This document shows, in pieces, positions 1 through 7,955 of a stretch of DNA of 47,536 bases. The translations under genes and the position numbers were made by a program. How positions within the stretch are numbered: position 1 is the stretch's first letter; each line of letters opens with the position of its first letter. The notes under the pieces are model-generated. The model had not been told where the DNA came from and did no database searches. It saw only the letters and a program-made list of their open reading frames with translations. Source of the DNA: Betaproteobacteria bacterium (GTDB taxonomy: Bacteria; Pseudomonadota; Gammaproteobacteria; Burkholderiales; SG8-39); contig SHXF01000025.1 of the NCBI GenBank assembly GCA_009693435.1, forward strand, positions 1 to 47,536, written 5' to 3'.

Positions 1-335
1 TGTGGCTGGGCGTTATCTGCCTCTTTTAACACTGACCAGATTTCTTAGAGCGGAAATATTCGCCCTTTTGGGGAACGGGGCGCTCGCGAAAATCCTTTCT
101 GAACAATGACATCCTTTATGCGCAGATGGCTTAGAGCGGAGTTATGGACTTGCGTTGGCGAAAAGGAATTTTGGTCCTGCCTAAAATCCGGTCTTATGAA
201 AATACCTTTAAGAAACATGCTATTGTGAAATATCCCCGGGCAATGCCCTGAAACCCCGCGCCAGTCGGGGGGTTTCAGGGTGCGTGTGCATAAGTGATGG
301 CGGTGCCATCCGCGAAGCGCCCCGGTGCCGGAGCG
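1..335. other. Non-coding left edge, less GC-rich than the rest
   Basis: I see no convincing coding region here. The first 240 bases are visibly richer in A and T than the rest of the window. An 11-base direct repeat, CTTAGAGCGGA, occurs at 44-54 and again at 130-140. The stretch ends in the hairpin annotated separately, just beyond the hemE stop codon. It may hold the promoter region of a gene outside the window, but I cannot identify one. Confidence 0.5.
246..280. terminator. Strong hairpin downstream of hemE
   Basis: The arms CCCTGAAACCCC (246-257) and GGGGTTTCAGGG (269-280) are a perfect 12-base inverted repeat around an 11-base loop. The hairpin lies 55 bases past the hemE stop codon, a suitable place for transcription termination. 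There is no clear T-run on either side, so a classical intrinsic terminator is not proven. It could also act as an mRNA 3'-end stabiliser. Confidence 0.5.
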
Positions 336-1394
336 TCAGTGGCGGTCCAGGCGGCTGAGTTCGTGCACCGCATCAACCAGAGCTGCCACATTTTCGGGTG
401 GGGTAAATTGCGAGATCCCGTGCCCCAGATTGAACACATGGCCGGGTCCCCGGCCAAACGCCGACAGCACTTTCCCGGCTTCGCGGCGCACCGCTTCGGG
501 TGTGGAAAACAGCACGGCGGGATCTAGGTTTCCCTGGAGCGCGACCTGCGAGCCGATGCGCCTGCGTGCCTCGCCGATATCGGTGCTCCAGTCCAGCCCG
601 ACGCAATCGCAGCCGGTGGCGGCCATCTTCTCAAGCCAGGCGCCACCGCCTTTGGTGAAAACGATCGCAGGGACGCGCTGGCCGTCCCGTTCGCGTTTCA
701 CGGACGAGAGCACCTGCTCGATGTAGCGAAGCGAAAATTCCTGGTATGCCGCATGCGACAGATTCCCGCCCCAGGTGTCGAACAACATGACCGCATGAAC
801 GCCTGCGTCGATCTGGGCGTTGAGGTAGGCGCTCACAGCGGCCGCGTTGATCGCCAGTATCCGGTGGAGCAGCTCCGGCCTGCGATAGAGCATTCCCTTG
901 ATCACGCGGAAGTCCGCGCTGGCGCCGCCCTCGATCATGTAACACGCCAGCGTGTACGGGCTGCCGGCAAAGCCGATGAGCGGGAGGCGATTGCGAAGCG
1001 CGCGACGGATTTCGCCGACAGCGTCGGTGACGTAGCGCAGTTCCCCGGCGGGGTCGGGCGCCCTGAGGCCGGCGATGTCGTCCTCGTTGCGCACCGGGCG
1101 CTGGAATTTCGGCCCCTCTCCCTCCGCGAAGTACAGTCCCAGACCCATGGCGTCGGGAATGGTGAGTATGTCCGAGAACAGGATGGCCGCATCGAGCGGA
1201 AAGCGTTCCAGCGGCTGCAGGGTCACTTCGGTGGCCAGGCTGGGCGTCTTGCAAAGCGCCAGGAAATTTCCGGCCCTTTTTCGGGTGGCGTTGTACTCGG
1301 GAAGGTAGCGGCCCGCCTGCCGCATCAGCCAGATCGGCGTGTAGTCGGTCGGTTCCCTCAGCAGAGCTCGGATGAATGTGTCGTTCTGTAGCAT
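336..1394 (-). CDS. hemE: Uroporphyrinogen decarboxylase
   Basis: Decarboxylates the four acetate side chains of uroporphyrinogen III to give coproporphyrinogen III, a cytoplasmic step of haem synthesis. The 352-residue product matches the family length. Visible signatures are [14 protein letters not shown] at residues 20-33, with the substrate-binding arginines, an FSDIL segment around residue 75 carrying the key aspartate, and [13 protein letters not shown] from residue 141. I chose the ATG at 1394. The reading frame also has a GTG four codons upstream at 1406, but that would add residues not usual for the family. The gene follows the EVE-domain gene on the same strand after a 165-base gap containing a short degenerate repeat. 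Assignment is essentially certain. Confidence 0.96.
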   Translation of the reverse strand: MLQNDTFIRALLREPTDYTPIWLMRQAGRYLPEYNATRKRAGNFLALCKTPSLATEVTLQPLERFPLDAAILFSDILTIPDAMGLGLYFAEGEGPKFQRPVRNEDDIAGLRAPDPAGELRYVTDAVGEIRRALRNRLPLIGFAGSPYTLACYMIEGGASADFRVIKGMLYRRPELLHRILAINAAAVSAYLNAQIDAGVHAVMLFDTWGGNLSHAAYQEFSLRYIEQVLSSVKRERDGQRVPAIVFTKGGGAWLEKMAATGCDCVGLDWSTDIGEARRRIGSQVALQGNLDPAVLFSTPEAVRREAGKVLSAFGRGPGHVFNLGHGISQFTPPENVAALVDAVHELSRLDRH

Positions 1395-1502
1395 GAAAGT
1401 CCGCACATGCGCGGTCGGAATTTACGGTGGAGGCGCGCGGGCGCCATCTGGTTACTGCCTTGTGCCACAGCGCGGGTCAATCCGCAATCCGCACGAGAGC
1501 TG

Positions 1503-1556
1503 TCGAAACGAAAACGCGCAACGAAAACTCGAAACGAAACTTCGAAACGAAAACTG
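1503..1556. repeat. Degenerate CGAAACGAAAAC repeats between the EVE gene and hemE
   Basis: Four imperfect copies of a unit close to CGAAACGAAAAC are packed into about 54 bases. The GAAAC/GAAAAC core recurs with 8 to 16 bases between copies. On the transcribed (minus) strand they read as a pyrimidine-rich GTTTTCGTTTCG pattern directly after the EVE gene stop and before hemE. No coding role is visible. The function is unknown and replication slippage is a simple origin. Confidence 0.6.
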
Positions 1557-1559
1557 CGC

Positions 1560-2024
1560 CTACGCCTTCATCAAGCGCGTCGTGATGAAATCCCACTCGC
1601 GCGGATCGACAGGGGTGATGGAAAGGCGGTTGCCGCGGGCAAGCAGCCGCATGCCGGCGAGCTCAGGCTGGAGGCGCAACTCCGCAAGGCCCACCAGCCG
1701 GGTTTTCTTCACCAGCGTCACGTCGACGTTCAGCCAGCGCGGCTCGGCGCGCGAGGACTTCGGATCGAAATGGGGGCTCTTGCGTTCGAATTGCGTTGCA
1801 TCCGGATACGCGGTGCTGCTCACCGTCGCAAGACCGGCGATGCCCGGTTCCGGGCAGCTCGAATGGTAGAAAAATACCTTGTCTCCAACCCGCATCTGGT
1901 CGCGCATGAAATTGCGCGCCTGATAATTGCGGACACCAAACCAGGCAGTGGTCTGCCTTGGCGCCGTTACGAGATCATCGATGCTGAACTCGTTTGGCTC
2001 GGACTTCATCAACCAGTAGCGCAT
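1560..2024 (-). CDS. EVE-domain protein
   Basis: A 154-residue protein that is almost entirely one EVE domain, the PUA-like fold of the thymocyte nuclear protein 1 family, whose characterised members bind modified nucleobases. Typical features are the N-terminal YWLMKSEP, the WFGVRNYQARN segment near residue 28, GDKVFFYHS around residue 47 and the GIAGLATV strand after it. The ATG at 2024 gives the expected N-terminus. The gene lies downstream of the 6S RNA on the same strand, a conserved neighbourhood in betaproteobacteria. The cellular role is unproven; binding of modified RNA or DNA bases is a family-level expectation. Confidence 0.88.
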   Translation of the reverse strand: MRYWLMKSEPNEFSIDDLVTAPRQTTAWFGVRNYQARNFMRDQMRVGDKVFFYHSSCPEPGIAGLATVSSTAYPDATQFERKSPHFDPKSSRAEPRWLNVDVTLVKKTRLVGLAELRLQPELAGMRLLARGNRLSITPVDPREWDFITTRLMKA

Positions 2025-2121
2025 CCCAGACTCGCTTTCACAAAAAGGAACGCAGGCTTGCGCCTACGCTTCCGGGTAATACGATACCTGCTGTAGTGAT
2101 GCCTCCAGCCTGAAACGGGTG

Positions 2122-2338
2122 CCCCCCGCGATGCCGTCAGACCTTACTCCTGAACCGGAGGTTCAAGGCGGTTGCTTTCCGGCCATATCAGGTTCATCCG
2201 GCAGGACGGGGCAAGAGCTCCGTCAGGGGACGCTCACACAATGACACTGGGCCGCAACCTGAGTACCAATATTGGTTCAAGAAATAACAGGTCTTGGCGA
2301 ACACCTCAGGGGACATACTGCGAGCGGCACTGCAACCG
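2122..2338 (-). ncRNA. ssrS: 6S RNA (RNA polymerase-binding regulatory RNA)
   Basis: Immediately downstream of zapA, the minus strand carries the hallmarks of 6S RNA, which mimics an open promoter and sequesters sigma-70 RNA polymerase in stationary phase. Near the 5' end is GTCCCCTGAG. Near the 3' end is a CCTTGAACC/GGTTCAGG hairpin followed by ACGGCATC. The terminal segments pair as a closing stem (TTGCAGTGCCG with CGGCATCGCGG, allowing G-U pairs and one mismatch). The zapA-ssrS location is the classical one. Ends are estimated from the closing stem; about 215 nt is somewhat longer than the 184 nt E. coli RNA. Confidence 0.8.
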
Positions 2339-2385
2339 ACTTTCTTCGCAAGCGGTCCGCACATCGCGGACCTGCACCGACAGGG

Positions 2386-2694
2386 CTAACTGCCGTCCTG
2401 CGAAAGCGCCTGCGACAGCGTCGCTTCCATGAGCGCCATTCTACGCTTCCAGGATTCCGAGTCAAAGCCATTGTGGCCGCTTTTTGCGCTGAGCAATTCG
2501 TGCGTGATGTTCAGCGCCGCCATCACCGCGATGCGCTCGGCGCTGGCCACTTTGCCGGCACTTTTTATCTCGTTCATCTTGCGATCGAGATATTCGACGG
2601 CCGACAGCAGCGCCTCGCGTTCGTCTTCTCCGCACGCAACTTTGTATGCCCGTCCCATTAGGGAAATATCGAGCGTCTTTGATTTGGCAGTCAT
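2386..2694 (-). CDS. zapA: Cell division protein ZapA
   Basis: A 102-residue FtsZ-associated protein that bundles FtsZ protofilaments and stabilises the Z-ring. The N-terminal half (residues 5-50) has the ZapA pattern: a TLDISLMGRAYKV strand region, then GEDEREALLSAVEYLDRKMNEIK. The C-terminal half is a helix of the coiled-coil type. Length matches the family, and the ATG at 2694 gives the expected N-terminus. The gene starts 11 bases after the zapB-like stop, so the two are co-transcribed, and it is followed by 6S RNA. Confidence 0.93.
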   Translation of the reverse strand: MTAKSKTLDISLMGRAYKVACGEDEREALLSAVEYLDRKMNEIKSAGKVASAERIAVMAALNITHELLSAKSGHNGFDSESWKRRMALMEATLSQALSQDGS

Positions 2695-2705
2695 CGCAAG
2701 GGCAT

Positions 2706-2897
2706 TCAGTCAGGCAGCTGTTTCAACAAACCTTCCAGCCGGGTTCGTGCATGATCCATTTTCTCGCCAATTCGGGTGCGCTCGCTTTGCAAAACCTGCA
2801 GTTGCTGGCGCAGGTCACGGTTCTCGATTCGAAGGCGCTCGCACAACTGTACGACTTCACGGGTTTTCTGTTCGAGCATGGTGAGTGCGGTGTCCAT
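2706..2897 (-). CDS. ZapB-like coiled-coil cell division protein
   Basis: A short protein of 63 residues, nearly all predicted coiled coil: heptad-rich LEQKTREVVQLCERLR followed by NRDLRQQLQVLQSE and a C-terminal helix. It matches the small ZapB/TIGR02449-type proteins encoded before zapA in beta- and gammaproteobacteria, thought to act with ZapA at the Z-ring. I chose the ATG at 2897 because the promoter found just upstream would start transcription there; a longer frame to 2933 would run through that promoter. A second ATG at 2879 is also possible. Confidence 0.8.
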   Translation of the reverse strand: MDTALTMLEQKTREVVQLCERLRIENRDLRQQLQVLQSERTRIGEKMDHARTRLEGLLKQLPD

Positions 2898-2903
2898 CGG
2901 AAC

Positions 2904-2933
2904 ACTATAGTGGAAAAAATTCTGATGCGTCAA
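2904..2933 (-). promoter_or_regulatory. Putative sigma-70 promoter of the zapB-zapA-ssrS operon
   Basis: On the minus strand, TTGACG (2928-2933) and TATAGT (2904-2909) are separated by 18 bases, a good match to a sigma-70 promoter. The -10 box ends only 6 bases before the ATG at 2897, so transcription would begin at or beside the start codon and the mRNA would be leaderless or nearly so. Confidence 0.5.
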
Positions 2934-3060
2934 GGTTTAACGCTGGATACTCAATGTGAATTCGTGCGCGATCCACAAGCTCTCGCAGCCAGCACGGGCG
3001 AGGGCCGATATGGGTTTACGCTCTCGCGCCGATCATGGTTAGAATGCACCTACTCGTTCA

Positions 3061-3290
3061 TGGTGCCCCGATGCGCAATCGCGCGGCGGGGTGAAACGGG
3101 AAAGAGGTGCGGAGCCGGCCCTGTCCATGCAAATTGGATTGCGGCCCGTTTTTCTCCAATGCCTCTGCTGCCCCCGCAACGGTAAGCAAGTGCGGGCACA
3201 TCAATTGACGCCGCTGTCGCGTTCATGGCCACTGCAGGATTCCTCTGCGGGAAGGCGATGTGTCCGATCCTGCGAGCCCGGAGACCGGCC
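3061..3290 (+). promoter_or_regulatory. Cobalamin riboswitch
   Basis: The leader of the TonB-dependent receptor shows the adenosylcobalamin riboswitch layout. It begins with a GGTGCCCCG / CGGGGTGAAACGGGAA paired element (3062 to about 3102), continues with CTGCCCCCGCAACGGTAA near 3167-3185, and ends with the B12-box region GCCACTG...GGGAAGGCGATG near 3228-3262 and a closing GAGCCCGGAGACCGGCC near 3274-3290. About 140 bases follow before the start codon, room for an expression platform. Binding of cobalamin is expected to lower expression of the receptor. Confidence 0.93.
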
Positions 3291-3433
3291 ATGGACGACA
3301 GGCGGAAATGTCGCGGGTGAGCGGCGTGAATCCGGGATGACGTCGCTGTCCTCCCCTGGTTCTGCGTTCGGTTGCACCTTTCCTCTTTCGAGGCATATGG
3401 CCTGCGGGGACGCTGGCCGGAAGGGGTCAAAGA

Positions 3434-5455
3434 ATGAACCAGCGTTGGATTTTCATGGCATTTTCCGTACTGCCAGCCGCACTTCCGCTTGGGGCGCCGG
3501 CGCAGCAGCAAGCGGCGGAACGGGGCGATGCGGTGGTTGTAACCGCATCGCGTTTTGCCGAACACGAACTTGCCGCGCCAATCGGCATGACAGTGATCCG
3601 GTCCGGGCAGATTGCCGGCAGCAGCGCGACCACTCTGCCCGAGTTGCTGTCCCGGGAAGCAGGCATCGTTGCACGCGATAATTCCGGGTCGCCGGACTGG
3701 CAGATCGATATGCGCGGATTCGGCGTGACGGGCGATCAGAACACGCTGGTGCTGATCGACGGGCAGCGGCTCAGTGAAATCGACTTCACGCCCATTCGCT
3801 GGTCAGCCATTCCGCTCGACAGTATCGAGCGCATCGAGATCATGCGCGGGTCAGGCGCGGTCCTGTACGGGGGCGGCGCAACAGGCGGGACCATCAACAT
3901 CATCACACGCTCCCCGCGCACCCGGTCCTCGTCTGCCACCATAGGCGGCAGTTACGGCAGCTATGGCACGCGTGAAACCCGCGGAAGCCTTAACTACGGA
4001 GGCGACAGCGTGGGCGCCGCCCTGCGATTCAACGACTATGCCTCGAACAACTATCGCGCCAACAACCGCGCCGAGCAGCGCAACGTGGACGGTGAACTGC
4101 GCTGGTTCGGCACCAACCGCCATCTTGCATTCAAGTTCGGCCTCGACAATCAGGATCTGCGGCTGCCGGGGGTGCGAACCCAGGCGCAACTGGCCACCGA
4201 TCCGCGCGGTGCGACAACGCCGCGCGATTTCACCACACGCGACAGCACCCGTGCCAGTCTCGGTGGCGGTGTTGCGCTGCCCTTCGGTGAATTCGCCGGC
4301 GAGTTCGGTTACCGGAACACGGTGCGAACCTCTTCCCAGAAGGACCCTTTTGGATTTGCGGATGCTTACCTCGATACGCGCGTGAAGGTATGGTCCCTGA
4401 CCCCGCGCCTGAAAATGCCGTTCGAGGCCCTCGGGCGCAACCACAGCCTTGTTCTGGGCGTGGACCTCGATGACTGGGAATACGTTTCGCTGCGCGCCAC
4501 CAGCATGGAGAGGCTGGTGACGCCTGGCGCGAAGATCATTGCAAGCCAGCGCAATCGCGCGTTCTATGCGCAGAACACCACCGCGCTCACCGAGCGCACC
4601 CGGCTGACGATGGGCGCAAGGCGGCAGCAGGTGACACAGGCGGCCGCGGACCTGGTCAGCCGTGCGAGCTACGCAAACGGAACCAAGACAAGCACCCCGC
4701 GGGCGTATGAGCTTGCGCTGCGTCACGACGTGTCCGCATTCACTGCGGTCTACGGCAAGGCCGGGGAGAGCTTCCGGGTCGCCACTGTCGACGATATCTA
4801 TGCGCCTTTCGGCGGTCCGTTTTTCGATCCGATCGTGAACCTGCTCGAACCGCAACGATCCAGGGATCATGAGATCGGGGCCGAATACCGGAGTGGGAAA
4901 TGGCGCGCGCGGACCAGCGCCTTCGCCAGCTGGCTGAAAAACGAGATCCATTTCTTTGCGCCGACCTTTGCCAACATCAACCTGCCGCCGACGCGCCGCC
5001 AGGGCCTCGAATTCGATCTGGGCGTCGAACCGATGCCGGCGCTGTCGCTGTTCGGCAACGTCGCACTGGTCGAGGCGCGGTTTCTCGATGGCACCATCGG
5101 CGGGGTCAATGTCGCCGGCAAAACTATTCCGATGGTGCCGCGGGATACCGCCAACGCTGGATTTGCCTGGCGTTTCACCGAACGCACCCAGGTGAGCGGC
5201 ATTGCGCGCTACGTTGGCCGGCAGCGCTACGATAACGATCAGGCGAATACGTTTCCGAGCCTGATGCCCGCCTATACGGTCGTCGACCTGAAAGTGACGC
5301 ACAAGACAGGCGCGCTCAGTGTCAGTGCCGCAGTCAACAATCTGTTCGACGAGCGCTATTACACGTACGCAATCCGCAACGGCGCCGGCACCTCGTTCAA
5401 TTCCTACCCGCAGCGGGAGCGCAATTTCCTAGTGAACGCGGAATACCGGTTCTGA
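3434..5455 (+). CDS. btuB: TonB-dependent outer membrane receptor, probably for cobalamin
   Basis: A 673-residue outer-membrane receptor that would import vitamin B12 or a corrinoid using TonB energy. A signal peptide occupies about residues 1-22, with likely cleavage after an APA motif. A TonB box with DAVVVTASRF follows at about 35-44. The plug domain extends to about residue 145 (TLPELLSREAGI, DMRGFGVTGDQNTLVLIDGQR, ERIEIMRGSGAVLYGGGATGG split across the plug), and the rest is the beta-barrel, ending in the C-terminal phenylalanine typical of outer-membrane proteins. The cobalamin riboswitch in its leader supports the substrate. No btuF, btuC or btuD gene is adjacent. The symbol rests on family plus riboswitch, not on binding data. 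Confidence 0.85.
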   Translation: MNQRWIFMAFSVLPAALPLGAPAQQQAAERGDAVVVTASRFAEHELAAPIGMTVIRSGQIAGSSATTLPELLSREAGIVARDNSGSPDWQIDMRGFGVTGDQNTLVLIDGQRLSEIDFTPIRWSAIPLDSIERIEIMRGSGAVLYGGGATGGTINIITRSPRTRSSSATIGGSYGSYGTRETRGSLNYGGDSVGAALRFNDYASNNYRANNRAEQRNVDGELRWFGTNRHLAFKFGLDNQDLRLPGVRTQAQLATDPRGATTPRDFTTRDSTRASLGGGVALPFGEFAGEFGYRNTVRTSSQKDPFGFADAYLDTRVKVWSLTPRLKMPFEALGRNHSLVLGVDLDDWEYVSLRATSMERLVTPGAKIIASQRNRAFYAQNTTALTERTRLTMGARRQQVTQAAADLVSRASYANGTKTSTPRAYELALRHDVSAFTAVYGKAGESFRVATVDDIYAPFGGPFFDPIVNLLEPQRSRDHEIGAEYRSGKWRARTSAFASWLKNEIHFFAPTFANINLPPTRRQGLEFDLGVEPMPALSLFGNVALVEARFLDGTIGGVNVAGKTIPMVPRDTANAGFAWRFTERTQVSGIARYVGRQRYDNDQANTFPSLMPAYTVVDLKVTHKTGALSVSAAVNNLFDERYYTYAIRNGAGTSFNSYPQRERNFLVNAEYRF

Positions 5456-5514
5456 CAAGGGGGGCGAGGTCTGATTGCCGCGGATTGGCGGCGCATTTCT
5501 GATAATGTGCGCGC

Positions 5515-6606
5515 ATGCCGAACGGGCCGAACGATGCCATGGACACGGGCGGGCTGAAACGCGCGCTCATTATCAAACTTCGCCATCACGGCGACGTTCT
5601 GCTGACTTCCCCGGTATTTTCGGTGTTGAAAAAGCACGCTCCGGGCGTTGAAATCGACGCCCTGATCTACGCGGACACGCGCGACATGCTGGCCTTCCAC
5701 CCGGCGATCGCGCAGATCCATGCAGTCGACCGCACGTGGAAGCAGGCCGGACTGACCGATCGCATCAGGGCGGAATGGGCGCTGTTTTCGTCGTTGCGCG
5801 CGCGCCGCTATGACCTTGTCGTCCACCTTTCGGAACATCCCCGCGGCGCCTGGCTTTCGCGGACGCTCAAGCCGCGCTACGCGGTCGCGCCGGACTATCG
5901 CGACAAAGGCCGTTTCTGGAAGCGCAGCTTTTCGCATCGTTTTTCGATGCCATTCAATCCACGGCGCCCGATGGCCGAATGGAACCTGGATGCGCTGCGC
6001 CGTCTTGGGATCCAGCCCGCGGAAGATGAACGCAAACTGGTGCTGGTGCCGGGCGAGGCTGCAGAGCGCGAAACGGATAAATTGCTTGCCGACGCTGGCG
6101 TTACCGCCGGATCATTCGTTCATATTCACCCCGGGTCGCGCTGGCAATTCAAATGCTGGCCGGCGGAGCGCACCGCCGCGCTGATCGATGCACTCGCGTT
6201 GCGCGGTGAGCGCGTGGTTCTTACCGCGGCACCGGATCCCGATGAGCAGTCCCTGATCGCCGCGATCCTGTCCAGAACCAGGGCCATGCCCGTCGATTTT
6301 TCCGGCAAGCTGTCGCTCAAGGGCCTCGCGGCGTTGACCGCGCGCGCGCGCCTTTTCGTCGGCGTGGACTCGGCGCCCATGCATATTGCCGCGGCGATGG
6401 GCACGCCGGTAGTCGCGCTGTTCGGACCCAGCGGTGAGTCCGAATGGGGACCCTGGCGGGTGCCGCACCGTGTCGTGTCGTCGGATCGTCATCCGTGCCG
6501 GCCCTGCGGGCAGGCTGGATGCGGCGGCGGTCGGGTCAGTGATTGCCTCACGACCCTTCCCGTTCAATCCGTGCTCGAGGCCGTGGTGGCCCTGTTACCG
6601 CGGTGA
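5515..6606 (+). CDS. rfaQ: LPS heptosyltransferase III-type glycosyltransferase (family 9)
   Basis: A GT-B fold transferase that adds L-glycero-D-manno-heptose from ADP-heptose to the inner LPS core. The N-terminal segment KRALIIKLRHHGDVLLTSPV is characteristic of the RfaQ/WaaQ group. The C-terminal half carries FVHIHPGSRWQFKCWP and the nucleotide-binding GVDSAPMHIAAAMGTPVVALFGPSGE region, followed by a cysteine-containing loop (HPCRPCGQAGCGG). The longest start is 5515 (363 residues); an in-frame ATG at 5539 would give an N-terminus closer to that of relatives. It opens the plus-strand LPS block. Confidence 0.88.
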   Translation: MPNGPNDAMDTGGLKRALIIKLRHHGDVLLTSPVFSVLKKHAPGVEIDALIYADTRDMLAFHPAIAQIHAVDRTWKQAGLTDRIRAEWALFSSLRARRYDLVVHLSEHPRGAWLSRTLKPRYAVAPDYRDKGRFWKRSFSHRFSMPFNPRRPMAEWNLDALRRLGIQPAEDERKLVLVPGEAAERETDKLLADAGVTAGSFVHIHPGSRWQFKCWPAERTAALIDALALRGERVVLTAAPDPDEQSLIAAILSRTRAMPVDFSGKLSLKGLAALTARARLFVGVDSAPMHIAAAMGTPVVALFGPSGESEWGPWRVPHRVVSSDRHPCRPCGQAGCGGGRVSDCLTTLPVQSVLEAVVALLPR

Positions 6607-6718
6607 GGCGCCAGGTTTCGCTGTCGGGAACATTCCGGCTCGCCGCGTCAGCGGCACACGGCGCGTCGTCTCAAGAGTGCATTGTTTCCCGGTGCCGCCC
6701 CGCGGCGGTGGTTGCAGA

Positions 6719-7888
6719 ATGAGGCTGGCCATCGTCAGACAGCGGTACAACCCGTACGGCGGCGCTGAGCGGTTCGTCGAGCGCGCGATCCATGCGTTGC
6801 GGGAGCGCGGTGTCGGCGTTACGGTGCTGGCGCGCCAATGGCACAGCGGCGCGCCTTCGGCGGAGGCTGAAAGCGACCACGGTCCGGATGCGGATGTGGT
6901 TCGCTGCGACCCGTTTTTCCTCGGCAGCATCTGGCGCGACGCCGGTTTCGCGCACGCCGCGTGCCGACACCTTGAAGCCTTGCGCGTCGATCTGGTCCAG
7001 TCGCATGAGCGGATTGCCTGTTGCGACGTGTTTCGCGCCGGTGACGGTGTGCACGCGCAGTGGCTGGCGAACCGGCAGGCGGCAGGCGGTGCGCTGCTGG
7101 GACTTTCCGTTCGCCTGAATCCCTATCACCGCTACACGCTTGCGGCCGAACGCCGTCTCTTCGCCAGCCCGCGCCTGCGTGCGGTCATCTGTAATTCGCA
7201 CATGGTCAAAAAAGAAATTCATCGCTGGTTCGGCACCGATGAAGGCAAGCTGCACGTCATCTACAACGGCGTCGATCTCGACGCCTTTCATCCGCGACTC
7301 AAGACAGGCACCGGTAGCAGACTGCGCGCCCGCCTCGGGATCGCACCGGACGCGCCGGTTTTCCTGTTTGTCGGCGGCGGGTTTGAGCGCAAGGGCGTGC
7401 CGCGTCTGCTGCAGGCGTTTGCGCAGAGCGCCCCGGCGGACGCTTGGCTGCTGATCGTCGGTGGCGACAGGCACGCGCCCAGGTTCGCCCGTCAGGCGAC
7501 GGCAATGGGGCGGGGCGGACGGGTGCATTTTGCCGGCGCGCAGGACGACGTGCGGCCCTGGTATGGCGCGTCGGACTGTTTCGTGCTTCCGACGCTTTAT
7601 GATCCATTTCCGAACGCGGCACTCGAAGCGATGGCGAGCGGGTTGCCGATCATCACCACCCATCAATGCGGCGCCGCCGAGCTGATCGAACATGGAAAGA
7701 CCGGGTTTGTCTGCGACGCGCTTGACATCGCTGCGCTCGGCGCAGCGCTGCAATGGTTCAACCGCAGCACTGCCGAGTTGATGGGAGCGCGTGCCCGCGA
7801 ACGGGTCATGGGGTTCGGCCTTTCCGATATGGGTGAGCGGCTGCTTGAACTGTATCGCAGCCTGCTGGATTCGCCGGTAACTCCATAG
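6719..7888 (+). CDS. Family 4 glycosyltransferase, RfaG-like
   Basis: A 389-residue retaining GT-B glycosyltransferase, likely acting in the cytoplasm on LPS core. The N-terminus (RLAIVRQRYNPYGGAERFVERA) resembles the WaaG/RfaG glucosyltransferase group. Mid-protein features are the CNSHMVKKEI and IYNGVDLDAFHP segments. The C-terminal donor site shows LYDPFPNAALEAMASGLP with the glutamate of the E-x7-E motif type. The reading frame is open upstream to 6434, but the ATG at 6719 starts the conserved domain and leaves 112 bases after rfaQ. Donor and acceptor are not known; glucose or hexosamine would fit its position. Confidence 0.8.
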   Translation: MRLAIVRQRYNPYGGAERFVERAIHALRERGVGVTVLARQWHSGAPSAEAESDHGPDADVVRCDPFFLGSIWRDAGFAHAACRHLEALRVDLVQSHERIACCDVFRAGDGVHAQWLANRQAAGGALLGLSVRLNPYHRYTLAAERRLFASPRLRAVICNSHMVKKEIHRWFGTDEGKLHVIYNGVDLDAFHPRLKTGTGSRLRARLGIAPDAPVFLFVGGGFERKGVPRLLQAFAQSAPADAWLLIVGGDRHAPRFARQATAMGRGGRVHFAGAQDDVRPWYGASDCFVLPTLYDPFPNAALEAMASGLPIITTHQCGAAELIEHGKTGFVCDALDIAALGAALQWFNRSTAELMGARARERVMGFGLSDMGERLLELYRSLLDSPVTP

Positions 7889-7928
7889 CGCCAGGCCGGC
7901 CGCGGCCGGAGGGGAGGGGCGTTTCGGT

Positions 7929-7934
7929 TACAAT
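7929..7934 (+). promoter_or_regulatory. Possible -10 element upstream of msbA
   Basis: TACAAT sits 22 bases before the msbA start codon in the only non-coding gap (67 bases) before the tightly packed operon. I see no good -35 box at the right distance, so this is tentative. Confidence 0.25.
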
Positions 7935-7955
7935 CCATCATTTTCCGGCGACCCT

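Noticed and set aside
1503..1556. Possible CRISPR array from the GAAAAC-type repeats
   Set aside because: The unit is only about 12 bases with no regular 30-40 base spacers and no cas genes nearby.
3851..5302. Long minus-strand open frame (483 codons) opposite the TonB-dependent receptor
   Set aside because: It lies entirely over a well-supported receptor gene, has the low-complexity, arginine-rich composition of GC-rich shadow frames and no recognisable domain.
5477..5492. GCCGC-GGATTG-GCGGC hairpin after the receptor gene as a terminator
   Set aside because: The stem is only 5 bases with no T-run, too weak to call.
6671..7753. 360-codon minus-strand frame opposite the RfaG-like gene
   Set aside because: No domain, and the plus strand has full GT4 motifs; it is a reverse-complement shadow.
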